Shown: positions 1-10,414 of the stretch, piece after piece
Position numbering within the stretch: position 1 is the stretch's first letter
Layout: every line of letters starts with the position of its first letter
Assembly (NCBI GenBank): GCA_033964015.1
Contig: CM066916.1
Span: forward strand, 18,252,675-18,316,674
Source of the DNA: Scolanthus callimorphus
Lineage: Eukaryota > Cnidaria > Anthozoa > Actiniaria > Edwardsiidae
Reading direction: 5' to 3'
DNA: 64,000 bases
Translations under genes and position numbers: made by a program
The notes under the pieces: model-generated
The model's database searches: none
The model's input: the letters and a program-made list of their open reading frames with translations, nothing else
What the model was told of the DNA's origin: nothing

Positions 1-348
1 GATTGTAGCTACCAATGAAACCTTCCATCCATTTTTATGTGAAATTAAGTCGACTAGTTTATCTCATTACCTGGCATAGTAAAACTGCAGACGAATGTTG
101 GCTCCATGAATAAGTCATTCACCACATGAATTCTGAGAAGTTTTGTTTTGTTTTGTTTTTCCTTGCATTTCACTGTTGCAGAAACGTCTGTGGGTATATA
201 ACAAGATCTTGGAAAACATAACTTACATACTGTTGATGTGCTTTACTGTATCTGAAAAGAAGGAGGAAATGCTTAAGAGGGTGAACTGTTACAATTATAT
301 AATAATTTTTCTGGAATTACACATTTCAAGGTCATCCCATCATCCCAT

Positions 349-404
349 CGTTGCTATCCCAACAACTGACTTGGTATACCAAGTCAGTTGTTGGGATAGC
401 AACG
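349..404. repeat. Perfect 56-bp palindrome
   Basis: The arms are exact reverse complements with no spacer, centred on GGTATACC between bases 376 and 377. Symmetry stops at 348/405. It could form a cruciform or a perfect hairpin in RNA. It may be a minimal foldback element; no target duplication is evident. Confidence 0.9.
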
Positions 405-1046
405 GGTACCTTAAAATTTTGAAAGTCTTGGTAAAATAATATTGCCAAATCTTTGAATCTCTGCGTTTTTTTTTTTTTTTTTTGCACGTCTCAGAGTCTC
501 GTTTTTCTCACAATTTTGACCGTCTTGGAGTCTCAGATTTTTTCTACCGTGGTCTCAGAGTCTTGAATTTTTATCAAGCAAAGCATGATACCATCAGATG
601 CAGGGATGTTGACACCAGATCTGCTCAACAAATTTGGAGACTGCCTTGAAATGGCAAAATTTTGTGCAATTCTCACGGTAGAAATACAGTAAATGTATGA
701 CCCGTGAACCCCTAGTTATGTTCTGATTTAGCTCATTGGCTGATTAATCAAAGTCCTCGACCAATAGGAACATGTAGAAAATGCAAGTCTGATTTACTTT
801 CAACAATCATCTGAAATCTGCTCTGAATGCTGTATTACCAGTGGCATGCGCAGCCTAAAGGCCTGCAGGCATGGGCCTGCAAATTTTCCATGGGAGGTCT
901 TTAGGTTTGAAAAATCCCAGTCTCATACCCAGACGTTATTTTTTTGCGTCTCTTGCTGTGATTTTCTCTGTGAAAATTGTTTTGGAGGTGTAGGGACTGG
1001 GAATGAGTATCACACAGCACGCAATGAGCTGTGGGTTTCTCCGCAT

Positions 1047-1138
1047 ATCCCATAACTCTCTGCGCGTCCTGTTAAAACTATCCCACAACTCCCTGCGTGC
1101 CCTGCTAAAACTATCCCACAAGTCTTTTATGCGCCCTA
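1047..1138. repeat. 33-bp minisatellite, about 2.8 copies
   Basis: Units begin ATCCCA(T/C)AACTC and contain CCTG(T/C)TAAAACT. Two full copies are followed by a diverged partial copy. Because 33 is a multiple of three, short frames stay open on both strands, but I see no sign of a gene. Confidence 0.7.
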
Positions 1139-2507
1139 AAAACATGCATGCATGTCTTAGGGTCTTATCTAAAATCTTACAAATCCATCACGTGACAGGG
1201 CTTTAGCCAGCATGAAAATTAGCAGAAAATATATAATGTAACTTCAAAGCAACAATATTTATGATGAAGTGGAATGGTCAAGGGTTCAGGAAAGTTGCAC
1301 AGGGTGCCCAAGTAGAAAATGTTGAAAATGTGAAGTTGAGCACCAAAACCTCAGTGCAACAAAAGGAAACTAGCTTTATTACAACAAGATTCAAGAGGGT
1401 GGTAAAATTGATTCTATAAGTATGTGAATGGCTGTGACTGTAAGGGATACAAACATACATGTAACTGTCGCAAAAAATATTCTAGACCTTTTTTCTCAAT
1501 CAAGTCGCGTCGGTATAAGCGGTAAAACTTGAATTTTTAAACCTCCCCTCCAGTTCCAAACTGCTAAAAAAATATGAAACCTGAAATCAAGTGGTTGACT
1601 AATAGTAGTTGACCAATAAACCACCTTTAATCTTCAGTAATAAAGAGAAACTTTAAAATAGGCAATAATTTATACAGAAAATTTAGATACGAACCAAGTA
1701 GTCCGGCATGCGAGAGAATTGCCAAATCCCTGAGTACCAACGCGTGATCTTGCAAAACTTTCGAAGCAGCACTGTACTGCTGACCCATCTTGGTCAGGCT
1801 AAGTCGATAAATACGGCAATCGCACAAAACATTAAACTGGAAAATGAGTAATGTAATGTTTTGTTTCCTGATCCATATTTTTGCAAGTGGGATTTTACTC
1901 TCTGTTGGGTTTTCAAGCCTGCAGTAAGCGTTCAGCGGAGTTACGTAAAACAACACACAGGCAACCCAGTTAAGGGAACAGGTCAAAATGCATTGCTGGA
2001 CCACAGGGAGCTCACCCTTCCGGTAAAATAAAAGTAAATGTGTTATTTTGTTCCTCCGTTCTTTTATCTGTCAATGGGAATCCTGTGTATTGTTACCTCT
2101 TGGACCCTAGGGAACGAGGTTACGTCATGCTAGTTTCTGATTGGCCAGTATCAGTAATTAATTTTAATAACAAAGGAATTCATAGTGGGTGTGGATTGGC
2201 CTGTCAGAGTCGAGTGTGCGTCGTGTTCGTTGAAACGTTCCCGTAATTGTCGTTTGGTTTCACCTATATCGCTTGCAGTTAATCATGTATATAACATTAG
2301 AAGTTTTACATGTGATCTTAGAAGTTATTCTACGTGTTTCATTAGTTGACGAAAAATGTGTTGTCCATCAGCAATATAGTTAAAATATAACAGTTATCAC
2401 CACAACGGTACGAGCCTGAAGTTTGGTTAATGACATTAGGGTTTTTTAATTGTGCTTTTACTAAAAGATCGCGGAGTGGTTAGGGCTCCGTCTGAATGCC
2501 ACAATAG

Positions 2508-3278
2508 GTGGGCTATGAAAAGCTTCCTTCCAGGGAACCCCACGTTTTCCGTACCGGACCCGGAAAGAGTGAACGCCCAGTCGGCGCAACAGCCCCATGT
2601 TTCATGGGTACGAGTTGGTCACCCACCATCCCGCCAAGGGTCCCCCAAGTCGTAAGCTCGACACCCAAGGATCAGTTGTTGACCGCGCACCTTGAATCAT
2701 TTAATCTAACCAACCAGCAATTATTGTCAAATCTCGCGAAACAAAGTCTCCCAAAATGTCACCCGAATATCTTTAACGTTGTTGCTATATTCCATTCGTG
2801 GAAGCGCTCTTTCGAGGCAATGATTAATGACGCAGATATTACAGCGGAACAAGAATTACATTATCTCAGGACTTACACAAGCGGCGACGCCCAAGAATTA
2901 GTGGACAATTTTCGTAAGAGACAACAAAGTGATCCCGCTAAAACGCTTAAGGAATTATGGGTAGAACTGGAGAAACGTTTTGGCAACTCGGCGGCGCTAA
3001 CGCAAACATTGATCACACTATGCGAAGCTGCTAAATTTGGCGCTAAGGATAACACGAAGCTAAGAACGTTTGCAAATCTTTGCGCGGACATAGACTGTCA
3101 GGTTGCGCCGCTACCAGGGTTGGCTTGTCTCAACTATTCTATCGCGATACGCCCCGTGGTAGAAAAGCTCCCGGCTTATCTTAGAAACAAATGGGAAAAG
3201 ACGATCGCGGACAAACACCAGGACGCGTACCATACGTTCCATGAATTTACGCGGATGGTACAGAAGCAATCACGGAGC
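2508..3278 (+). pseudogene. BEL/Pao gag-like fragment
   Basis: About 255 codons are open. The middle resembles the DUF1759-type gag of BEL/Pao elements: a segment around WKRSFEAMI, then the YLRTYTSGDAQELV and LKELWVELEKRFG stretches, which match the pattern in which particle-forming gag counts helices and clusters aromatic residues. The frame ends at an artificial stop just inside an inserted retroposon (3277-3683), so the C-terminal zinc-knuckle part is separated from it. The first codons are unlikely to be the true start. In a live element gag would form cytoplasmic particles that package the RNA; this one is broken. Confidence 0.75.
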
Positions 3279-3683
3279 TGTTGCTAAGAGTGTTGTTTTA
3301 AATGCCGTCTCAGTGGGATCAAGCCAAATTTCGACATTTTTCTAAAGAGAATGAAATACCTTCAGCAAATCGAACATTTCATTGCAAACCAAAATGGCAC
3401 TCTAGAGAAGCACTGTGCAAAATGGCAAAAAATACTTTGAATGTCAAAATCTTTTGTAGGGCGTGAGCATAGGCGTTTTTAGTTTAGTTTTTGTTTGGGT
3501 GGGATGGAGGGGGGTGCTTGTATGTTATTGTTATTCTTCTCCTTTTTTTTTTGGTCTTTAGTTTCATCTCTTTATTTATTTTCACAAATTACTATATGTA
3601 CGTTATCTATATATCTTTATCATCCATATGTTATCTTTGTATGTTGCTATAAAAAAAAATATTATTTAAAAAAGAGTCACGGA
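3277..3683 (+). mobile_element. A-tailed retroposon inserted in gag
   Basis: The 7-base word TCACGGA occurs at 3270-3276 and again at 3677-3683, bounding about 400 bp that end in an A-rich tail (3651-3675). This is the classic signature of target-primed reverse transcription by a LINE or SINE. The flanking gag coding sequence is interrupted exactly here. No polymerase III boxes or coding capacity were recognised inside. Confidence 0.7.
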
Positions 3684-4209
3684 TCAAGAACCACCCAAAC
3701 GTCCTCGCCACCCTGAGAGCGGCACCCAGGAACGCCGCCCCGATCATAACAAAGGAAAAGGGCGTGGCAGTACACCACGGGAACCAGAAGAGAGGCGCAC
3801 CTTCAAGACGAGTGCAACTTGCGATGCTAAAGAAGTATCCATCCAAACTTCATCGACATGCGTCAAAGACGACAAGCCTGGCGAGGACCAGCCTACAAAG
3901 TTTTGTCCCTATCACGACTGAAAGAGCCACGTCTAGCCGATTGTAGAGCTTTCAAGGAGATGTCCCCAGACGAGAGAAAAGAGTGGGTTTTCCAAACGGG
4001 TCTCTGCTACCGTTGCTATTCGCCATCCCACTAGGCCGCAGCCTGTAAGACCGACACGAAGTGCTCCCTGTGTGGAAGTGAACGTCACCCGGACCTCCTT
4101 CACAAAGATCCCACAGAGAAGAAAAACGTCGGTGACATTCGAGAGGGCGACAGCGGGTCGTCCGAGAGTCACGTGGTAAGCAAGTGCACGTCCGTTTGCG
4201 ACAAGAAGC
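3684..4209 (+). pseudogene. BEL/Pao gag C-terminus, zinc-knuckle region
   Basis: In shifting frames the plus strand encodes cysteine/histidine-rich words (KFCPYHD; GLCYRCYSPSH; CSLCGSERHPDLLH). Their CX2C and CX2CX3-4H spacing is that of the nucleic-acid-binding knuckles at the gag/protease junction of BEL/Pao elements. At least two frame changes and one stop break it. It stops at the left TIR of the MITE at 4210. Confidence 0.65.
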
Positions 4210-4910
4210 CCGCTCAGGTGTGTTAAGGCCTGACTTGGGGCTTATACGCGGGCAGAAAATAATATTGCAAATATCTCTAACGAAAATAGCTACAACAATG
4301 AAACTTTGCATCAAATGTTAATTCTTGTACTAGCACAATTTTGACAGTTTATGTTTCCATGACAACCAATTTAAAGGGACGTGCGCCATATTTGTCCTTT
4401 TTTTGGGACATAACTTAAAATGGGGAACAGAAAACCTCATCCTATTCTGAAAATACGATGGAATTTTCCTTTACTGCATCGATTCCTTCAATATATCGCC
4501 TTTTAAGGCAGTCCACCTTGAATATTAGCGGAGATAAGAGAAAAACTTTGTTGCTAGGGCAACAGTTCTCACGATCACGTGACCCTGGACACGATTAAAA
4601 GGCGTTATCAACTGCAGAAGTTCATGAAGATTACGAATTTAGGCTCAAAAAGTAGGAAAATTGGCGGTAAGTTTTCCCCGTTTTTGATTGAAAGTAAATT
4701 TTAAAGGGTACTTACAGATACTCTAAAATTGTGTCTCCATAGCAACTAAATACATGGAACAGTTAAGGTTGGGGGACGTGTTAGTCATACCAAGTTCCAT
4801 CTCGGTAGCTATTTTGCGAATGTAGTTATTTGCAAAAAATGCGTTTTGCCTTAAGAATCCGCGTATAAGCTCCACCTCCTTTCAAGTCAGGCCTTAACAC
4901 ACCTGAGCGG
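4210..4910. mobile_element. 701-bp TIR element (MITE) in BEL/Pao
   Basis: The left end CCGCTCAGGTGTGTTAAGGC and the right end are exact reverse complements over at least 28 bases, with further matching (GCTTATACGCGG) inside. The interior has no coding capacity. It splits the retroelement between zinc knuckles and protease, so it inserted later. The similarity of the TIRs suggests a fairly young insertion. Confidence 0.8.
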
Positions 4911-5650
4911 TGGTTTCTGTTGCAGCAAAGTCGTCCTCCTGGAAGTCTACAAGGACGAGAATCCAAGCGAATCTCACCGTACGTATGCCATTCTAGACGA
5001 TCAAAGTATGCAGCAAAGTCGTCCTCCTGGAAGTCTACAAGGACGAGAATCCAAGCGAATCTCACCGTACGTATGCCATTCTAGACGATCAAAGTAATGC
5101 TTCTATTATAACACCGGAGCTCGCGGATAAACTTTGGTTAAACGGCACTTGATGGAAGTACTATTTATCTAATTGCAGCGGCGAGAAGGAGGAACGCTAC
5201 GTTCGTAGAGCGACAGGTCTGGTAGCCAGGTCAGTTCAAGGAAGTACTGCGAAGCTACCCACCCTGATAGAATGTGACGGAGTCCCCAGAAACAAAGAAG
5301 AAATCCCGATACCGGACATCCTCAAACAGCACTCCCACCTGCAAAGCATAGTAGACGAGATTCCGCCTATAGACAAAGACACGGATATAGGACTCCTAAT
5401 TGGAAGAGACGCGCCTGAACTGTTAAAGGTGCGAGCCTTTAAGAATGGCCCTAAAGGCGCTCCGTGGGAGCAGAAGACAACTCTGGGATGGACGATTTCC
5501 GGACAGGCTTGTCTCGATATGGTGAACGGAGCTATCCACGTCAACGCGAGAAGAACAGTTGTCTCGGTGAACGAAGAAAGTCAGGACCCGTCACACGAAG
5601 AACCGCCGCGGATTTGGCCACACGAGGGATGCGCCCTGACGCCTTGAAAG
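4911..5650 (+). pseudogene. BEL/Pao aspartic-protease region fragment
   Basis: Plus-strand frames encode KVVLLEVYKDENPSESHR followed by YAILDDQSNASIITPELADK. The latter resembles the D-(D/S/T)-(G/Q)S active-site strand of the retropepsin-like domain of BEL/Pao polyproteins. Downstream, LPTLIECD, PIPDILKQHSHL, IGLLIGRDAPELLKV and LGWTISGQACLD follow the order of the conserved BEL/Pao segment that precedes reverse transcriptase. An 88-bp tandem duplication (4921-5095) shifts the frame just at the active-site strand. The reading ends where reverse transcriptase should begin, so the catalytic core of the element is missing. Confidence 0.75.
4921..5095. repeat. 88-bp tandem duplication inside protease
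   Basis: The segment beginning TGCAGCAAAGTCGTCCTCCT occurs at 4921 and again at 5009, and the copies are nearly identical throughout. The period of 88 is not a multiple of three, so the second copy is out of frame with the first. It is either a recent duplication or an assembly artefact. Confidence 0.85.
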
Positions 5651-5752
5651 AGTCAACATGGATCTAAGGCCCGGACTTCCTCAGGAAGGGGAAGACTTGA
5701 AGGTAACATCAGAGATGCCAATGACGAGAGTGATCCTGAAGTAAGAAGACAA

Positions 5753-7600
5753 GTGATTACGCGCAAGACGGAACTCGGAGACTCCCGGCGTAAAAGTTTG
5801 GGCTCAGATAGATTTAAGAGTTTCTCAAGCTTTGCTACCCTGAGAAGATCAATCGCCACCCTGATCGTCAAGATCCGAGAGTTCAAGAGACACAGGATCA
5901 CAAAGAAAGTCTTGTCAAATAGGACAAGATCGAAAACAAGCATCGCAGACCAGGGTAGGAGACTGCGACTGCCGACAGCTGAAGAGATCGAACAAGCTAC
6001 AATAATAATTCTGAAGGAGACTCAAGAAGAAGGTTTCAGTGGTGATACGGCATGGAAGCTGAAACAAGTCCAAGGGAATGACGAACGTGTGAAGCGCAAG
6101 CGTGAAGTAGAAATAAAGAAAGCCCTACGAAAGTCTAAGTTGTATCGACTAGACGCGTTTATCGACCAAGACAGGATCCTGAGAGTAGGTGGTAGACTCA
6201 AACGCGCGAAGATGGAGCACCCAAAGACGCACCCGATTCTACTTCCGAAGTTTCATCATATCACAGCACTCTTCGTCACTACCATCAGCTATCGCATCTT
6301 ATTATACATTGCACTCACTATATCGATTCTGATTGGCTAAGAGCGCGCGCTTTACTTTGGGAATCACGCACTTTGAGGGTCTCCAAGAATCAGCATGCTG
6401 ATTCTTCAAGAATCAGCTAGCTGATTCTTGATACGCACGCAATGCATCATGGGACTATAGCGCTTTCCCTATTTTAACAAGGCGCTTGTGCAAAATAAAT
6501 TGCTTGACAGAAATAAAAGTATTTCTACTAAATCAATGTATAATAAAACAATTATTGAATTCGGTTTTTGTGATCTCCAGAATAAACAATATCTCGCCAA
6601 GTGGAATCAGGCTCGGCCTCACGGCCTCGCCTGATTCCACCTGTCTCGACATTGTTTATTCTGGAGATCACAAAAACCTCATCCAATAATTGCTTAATCA
6701 AGGCAGACAAATTATCCACGGGACGATTCGTAGTGCCGGATATTGGATCGTGGGAGGCCATGGATCTGTCAATAGAGTCATATCAAGCTGTGTGACGTGT
6801 CGTAAACTCAGAGGGCCGTTACTCGAACAACAGATGGCAGACCTACCACCAGACAGAGTAGAGCCCGGTCCGCCCTTCGATGTGTTTGGACCGTGGTCAG
6901 TGCAGACAAGGAAGACGCGAGGTGGAGCCGCTGATTCCAAACGTTGGAGTTTAATTTTTACTTGTTTGGCTAGCAGAGCAATTCACATGGAATTGATAGA
7001 ATCAATGGACGCTAGCTCGTTAATTTGTGCTCTTAGACGCTTATTTGCTATACGTGAACCCGCCAAGCTTCTCCGATGTGATATGAGGAAATAATTTCGT
7101 CGGTGGTAAGAACGAGATCGATGGTGCATTAGCGGAAATGGATCACGATGCTCTACAGTGTCTACAGAGATACCTGACCGATAACGGATGTGAGTGGATT
7201 TTCAACCCACCCTGTGCTCACCATTTTGGAAGCTCGTGGGAGCGTCAGATAGGGACAATAAGGCGTATCCTAGACGCCATGCTCGCTCAACTGTCCCAAC
7301 AACGCACCCACGAGTTATTAGTGACATTGATGTCAGAAGTCACAGCTATCGTCAATGGGCGACCTCTTACAAATATTCCCACGGACACAGATGGACCACA
7401 AGCGCTTACCCCGTCAACCCCGTCCCATCGGACCATTACCCAGCAAATTCACTCCCTCAGATGTCTACACGCGACGCAGGTGGAGGAAGGTTCAATATCT
7501 CGCAGATCAATTTTGGTCCAGGTGGCGGAAGGAATACATCCAGAATTTGCACTAGTGAGACCGAAATGGAACCGAGAGAGACGTAACCTTGCGGTCGGTG
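5753..7600 (+). pseudogene. BEL/Pao integrase, interrupted
   Basis: The N-terminal block (about 5940-6270) includes RILRVGGRLKRAKMEH and HPILLPKFHHITAL, the usual entry to the integrase zinc-binding domain. A MITE insertion follows. The sequence resumes near 6690 with CVTCRKLRGPLLEQQMADLP and FDVFGPWSVQTRK, then SRAIHMELIESMDASSLICA, characteristic of the RNase-H-fold integrase core. A stop near 7092 replaces the conserved core segment. The last block from 7138 carries NGCEWIFNPPCAHHFGSSWE and AIVNGRPLT, the C-terminal part of the core. Several breaks make it non-functional. Confidence 0.8.
6270..6690. mobile_element. Foldback MITE(s) inserted in integrase
   Basis: About 420 bp separate two integrase blocks. 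The right part (about 6546-6690) is a strong inverted repeat: TTTTTGTGATCTCCAGAATA and its complement flank a GC-rich loop reading GGCCTCACGGCC. The left part contains TCGATTCTGATTGGCTAAGA, which recurs in diverged form near 23171 in this window. There may be two nested elements here. No coding capacity. Confidence 0.65.
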
Positions 7601-7770
7601 ATATCGTACTGATGGAAGAAGAAGGCGCACACCAAAGTAACACCAAGCGCGGATGGAAGAGTATGGAAGGCCACGGTGCTAGTGTACAAGGATTATACTC
7701 GGAAGGTGTTCGACCGGCCGATCAGTGCGCTGGTGCTGTTGGTCCCTATGCATGATGATAACTTCACTAC

Positions 7771-8802
7771 AGGTGATTAGATAGATAGCAAGAATCGCCG
7801 ATCCCTGGGCGAGGAGTGTGATGTTTTACTAACAATTATTAGCTTAGTCCTATATTTGTTGACATTTATTTCATTCCCGGTACAATCAATTTCCGGTACG
7901 GTCAGGCCACCGGGCCACGTGACTACTTGCCCGGACTTGTTTAGGTGAGTTTTAGGTTTTTCTAGAGAATTCAGAAGGCAGTAGTAGCTTTCAGTGTTTC
8001 TTTTCTATATTATGCAAAGCTAGTGTGTAATATTTTATATTTCTAATTCTTAGTTCGCACCTATTATGTACGATACGTTCGAATAAAGTTTTATATTTAT
8101 TCAAGTGCATGATTGAGTTCGAGATAGAGTCTTTGCTGAACGATCTCCGCTCCGGGAACGCGACAGGAGGGGTGGTAAGGCCAGCTGCCTAACCACCTGA
8201 AATTTTCCAAAAACTCAATATTAAAGAAAAACTTCTTAGTCATAAAACCAATTTCGATTAGAACCACATCATACAATCCGCAATGTCTTATCATTTGCAC
8301 AGCCACCCTAGGAAACAACTTAGGTGTTCAAATTCAGTGGGGGTGGGGTGGTACCAGGTGGTGATCTTTACCTCTTTTGGCCAAATTGGGTCCCTATCTG
8401 ACCTATCTGGGGCATGTGTTTTGACCTACTCCCTAAGGCGAAAATTAAGAACGGTCTGATCTTTTTAGTAAAAGGGGCCTGTTCACATGTGGCGAGATAT
8501 CTCGGGGTAGACCGTTCACATGGAGCTGATGAGTGACTGAGACTACACCGGCTAAGGCTATCCCAACGTGATGTGAGTCATCACTTCTGGCGTATTCTGA
8601 TCGTACCATATTATTTGCTAAGCTCTTACAATTTTCGCCAAGCAGCATCTCATAAAGCTTTACGTCGGAAGAAATAGTTTTGTTAGAGAAATGGTCATTT
8701 GGCCGCCATATCAGGCGCCGGAGCTCCATGGCTCTCCCGGTCTCAAAGTTTCTCAAAAAACACATTTGTAAGATACAATCCAGTGCCGTAGATAGCGGAG
8801 GG
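7771..8802. other. Non-coding, possible 3' end of retroelement
   Basis: No gene recognised. An AATAAA-type signal near 8082 in an AT-rich stretch could be the polyadenylation region of the degenerate retroelement's 3' LTR, but I could not find the matching 5' copy. At 8440-8780 the sequence has a MITE-like look without clear TIRs. Confidence 0.35.
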
Positions 8803-9774
8803 GCAGAGGAGTTGCCAGCCCCCCCTCCAAGCGAAGTAAACATTTTAGTGTCAACATGTGGAGAAAAATCTGTTCTCTAGCTAGCTACGGCCTTCTTCTC
8901 TCTACATTTCTGTGACGTATTTCGTGTTTCGATGGAAATCTAGGGAGATAACTTTCATCATGTCCCAAGAAAGGATAGTTATGCTGACATTATGACTCTC
9001 ATTTCTGAAATAAAAAAATCACCTGTCTCATGACGACACAAATCACAAATCTCAATAATCCAGTTGTTCTCTTTTTGGATATTATAATATATGTAAATAA
9101 TAATTAGAAAACCTTTTTGACGCCTTAAATGTATATATATTTTTTCTTTTGTATGACTCACGCTATCCACGGAAAAAAGTCATACTATCCACGGATAAAA
9201 AGTTTATTGTATAGGATTTGTTCTGGATTTATCCGTTGGATAAGCGTTTATCTTCTGATAACTCTTTATCTGACATTCTAGGAACCGGCCCCGGCAGAGG
9301 AGTTGCCAGCCCCCCTCCCAGCGAAGTAAACATTTTAGTGTCAATATGTGGAGAAAAATCTGTTTTCTTAGCTACGGCCTTGTTCTCTCTACATTTCTGT
9401 GGCGTATTTCGTGTTTCGATGGAAATCTAGGGAGATAACCTTCATCATGTCCCAAGAAAGGATAGTTATGCTGACATTATGACTCTCATTTCTGAAATAA
9501 AAAAGTCACCTGTCTCATGACGACACAAATCACAAATCTCAATAATCCAGTTGTTCTCTTTTTGGATATTATAATATATGTAAATAATAATTAGAAAACC
9601 TTTTTTGACGCCTTAAATGTATATTTTTTTCTTTTGTATGACCTCACGCTATCCACGGAAAAAAAGTTATACTATATATCCACTTATACTATATAGGATT
9701 TGTTCTGGATTTATCCATTGGATAAGAGTTTATCTTCTGATAACTCTTTATCTGACATTCTAGGAACCGGCCCC
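8803..9774. repeat. Tandem duplication, about 490-bp unit
   Basis: Copy one runs from about 8803 to 9293 and copy two from about 9294 to 9774. Both begin GCAGAGGAGTTGCCAGCCCC and end AGGAACCGGCCCC, with only scattered substitutions and small indels. The unit has no credible coding sequence. The high identity indicates a recent segmental duplication or tandem insertion of one mobile element. Confidence 0.85.
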
Positions 9775-10414
9775 AGAACTCTAGGGTGGGTAGGAACATC
9801 TGAAAAATTATTGGATGGGCAGCTAAGGACTCGAGTCCTCGACAGGGGATTCAGAATATTTCCTCTGCTGCAAGTTTGTAAAATCAAGATCGCGTTGCTG
9901 CTTTTTCAACTCTTTTTCAACTTTCTAAATAACAAATGTAAAAATATACCTTTTTCAACTTTCTCATGTACAACGTAAAGTAAAATTACGGTCTTAAAAC
10001 TGTGGTAGTCAAATGTCCAACTTGAAAGCCTTATCCTGCTTGATTTTAAGTCACAAAGGCTTGATAATTGCAAGCACTGCTAAAAAAGTGAAGCAACAAT
10101 CGGAAAAGGATGCTTCCTGATCGAACCAAGTTGTCGTTGACGAGTTCCTGTTGTCAAAATAAAAATGCTTGAATGGCTTTCACACTCGAACCTGTCGTCG
10201 CTAATAAATTAAAATAAATTAAAGTACATTCTCTAAAATAACTATTTGTTCTAAGGTTACGACAGATTGGCACTCTATCGAGGTATTTCCTGTGACAAAG
10301 AAAATTAGAATCCCTAGAGTAAGCAAGGAAGAGCAAAGGTGGCCAGCTGGACGAGTATCAAGTGTTTGTTACTGTCGTTTTCTACCACGCAGCTCCGATT
10401 GAATCAACACTTCA

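Larger units (their letters stand above)
1..2450. other. Intergenic, no gene recognised
   Basis: I recognise no coding exon here. The short open frames lack codon structure and family resemblance. Visible items are a T-run near 469-483, repeated GTCTCAGAGTCT-like words at 480-560, a perfect palindrome at 349-404 and a small 33-bp minisatellite near 1047. The last few hundred bases may contain the 5' end of the retroelement that follows, but I could not pair them with a matching LTR downstream. Confidence 0.5.
2450..7770 (+). mobile_element. Degenerate BEL/Pao LTR retrotransposon
   Basis: Blocks with BEL/Pao-type content lie in the expected order on the plus strand: a gag-like domain, CCHC-type zinc knuckles, an aspartic-protease-type region and an integrase. 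The reverse transcriptase and RNase H that should sit between protease and integrase are absent, because the protease block runs almost straight into the integrase N-terminus near 5650-5950. The coding blocks are split by stops, frameshifts, an 88-bp tandem duplication and three later insertions (3277-3683, 4210-4910, about 6270-6690). I could not pair LTRs. It is a dead, old copy. Confidence 0.8.
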
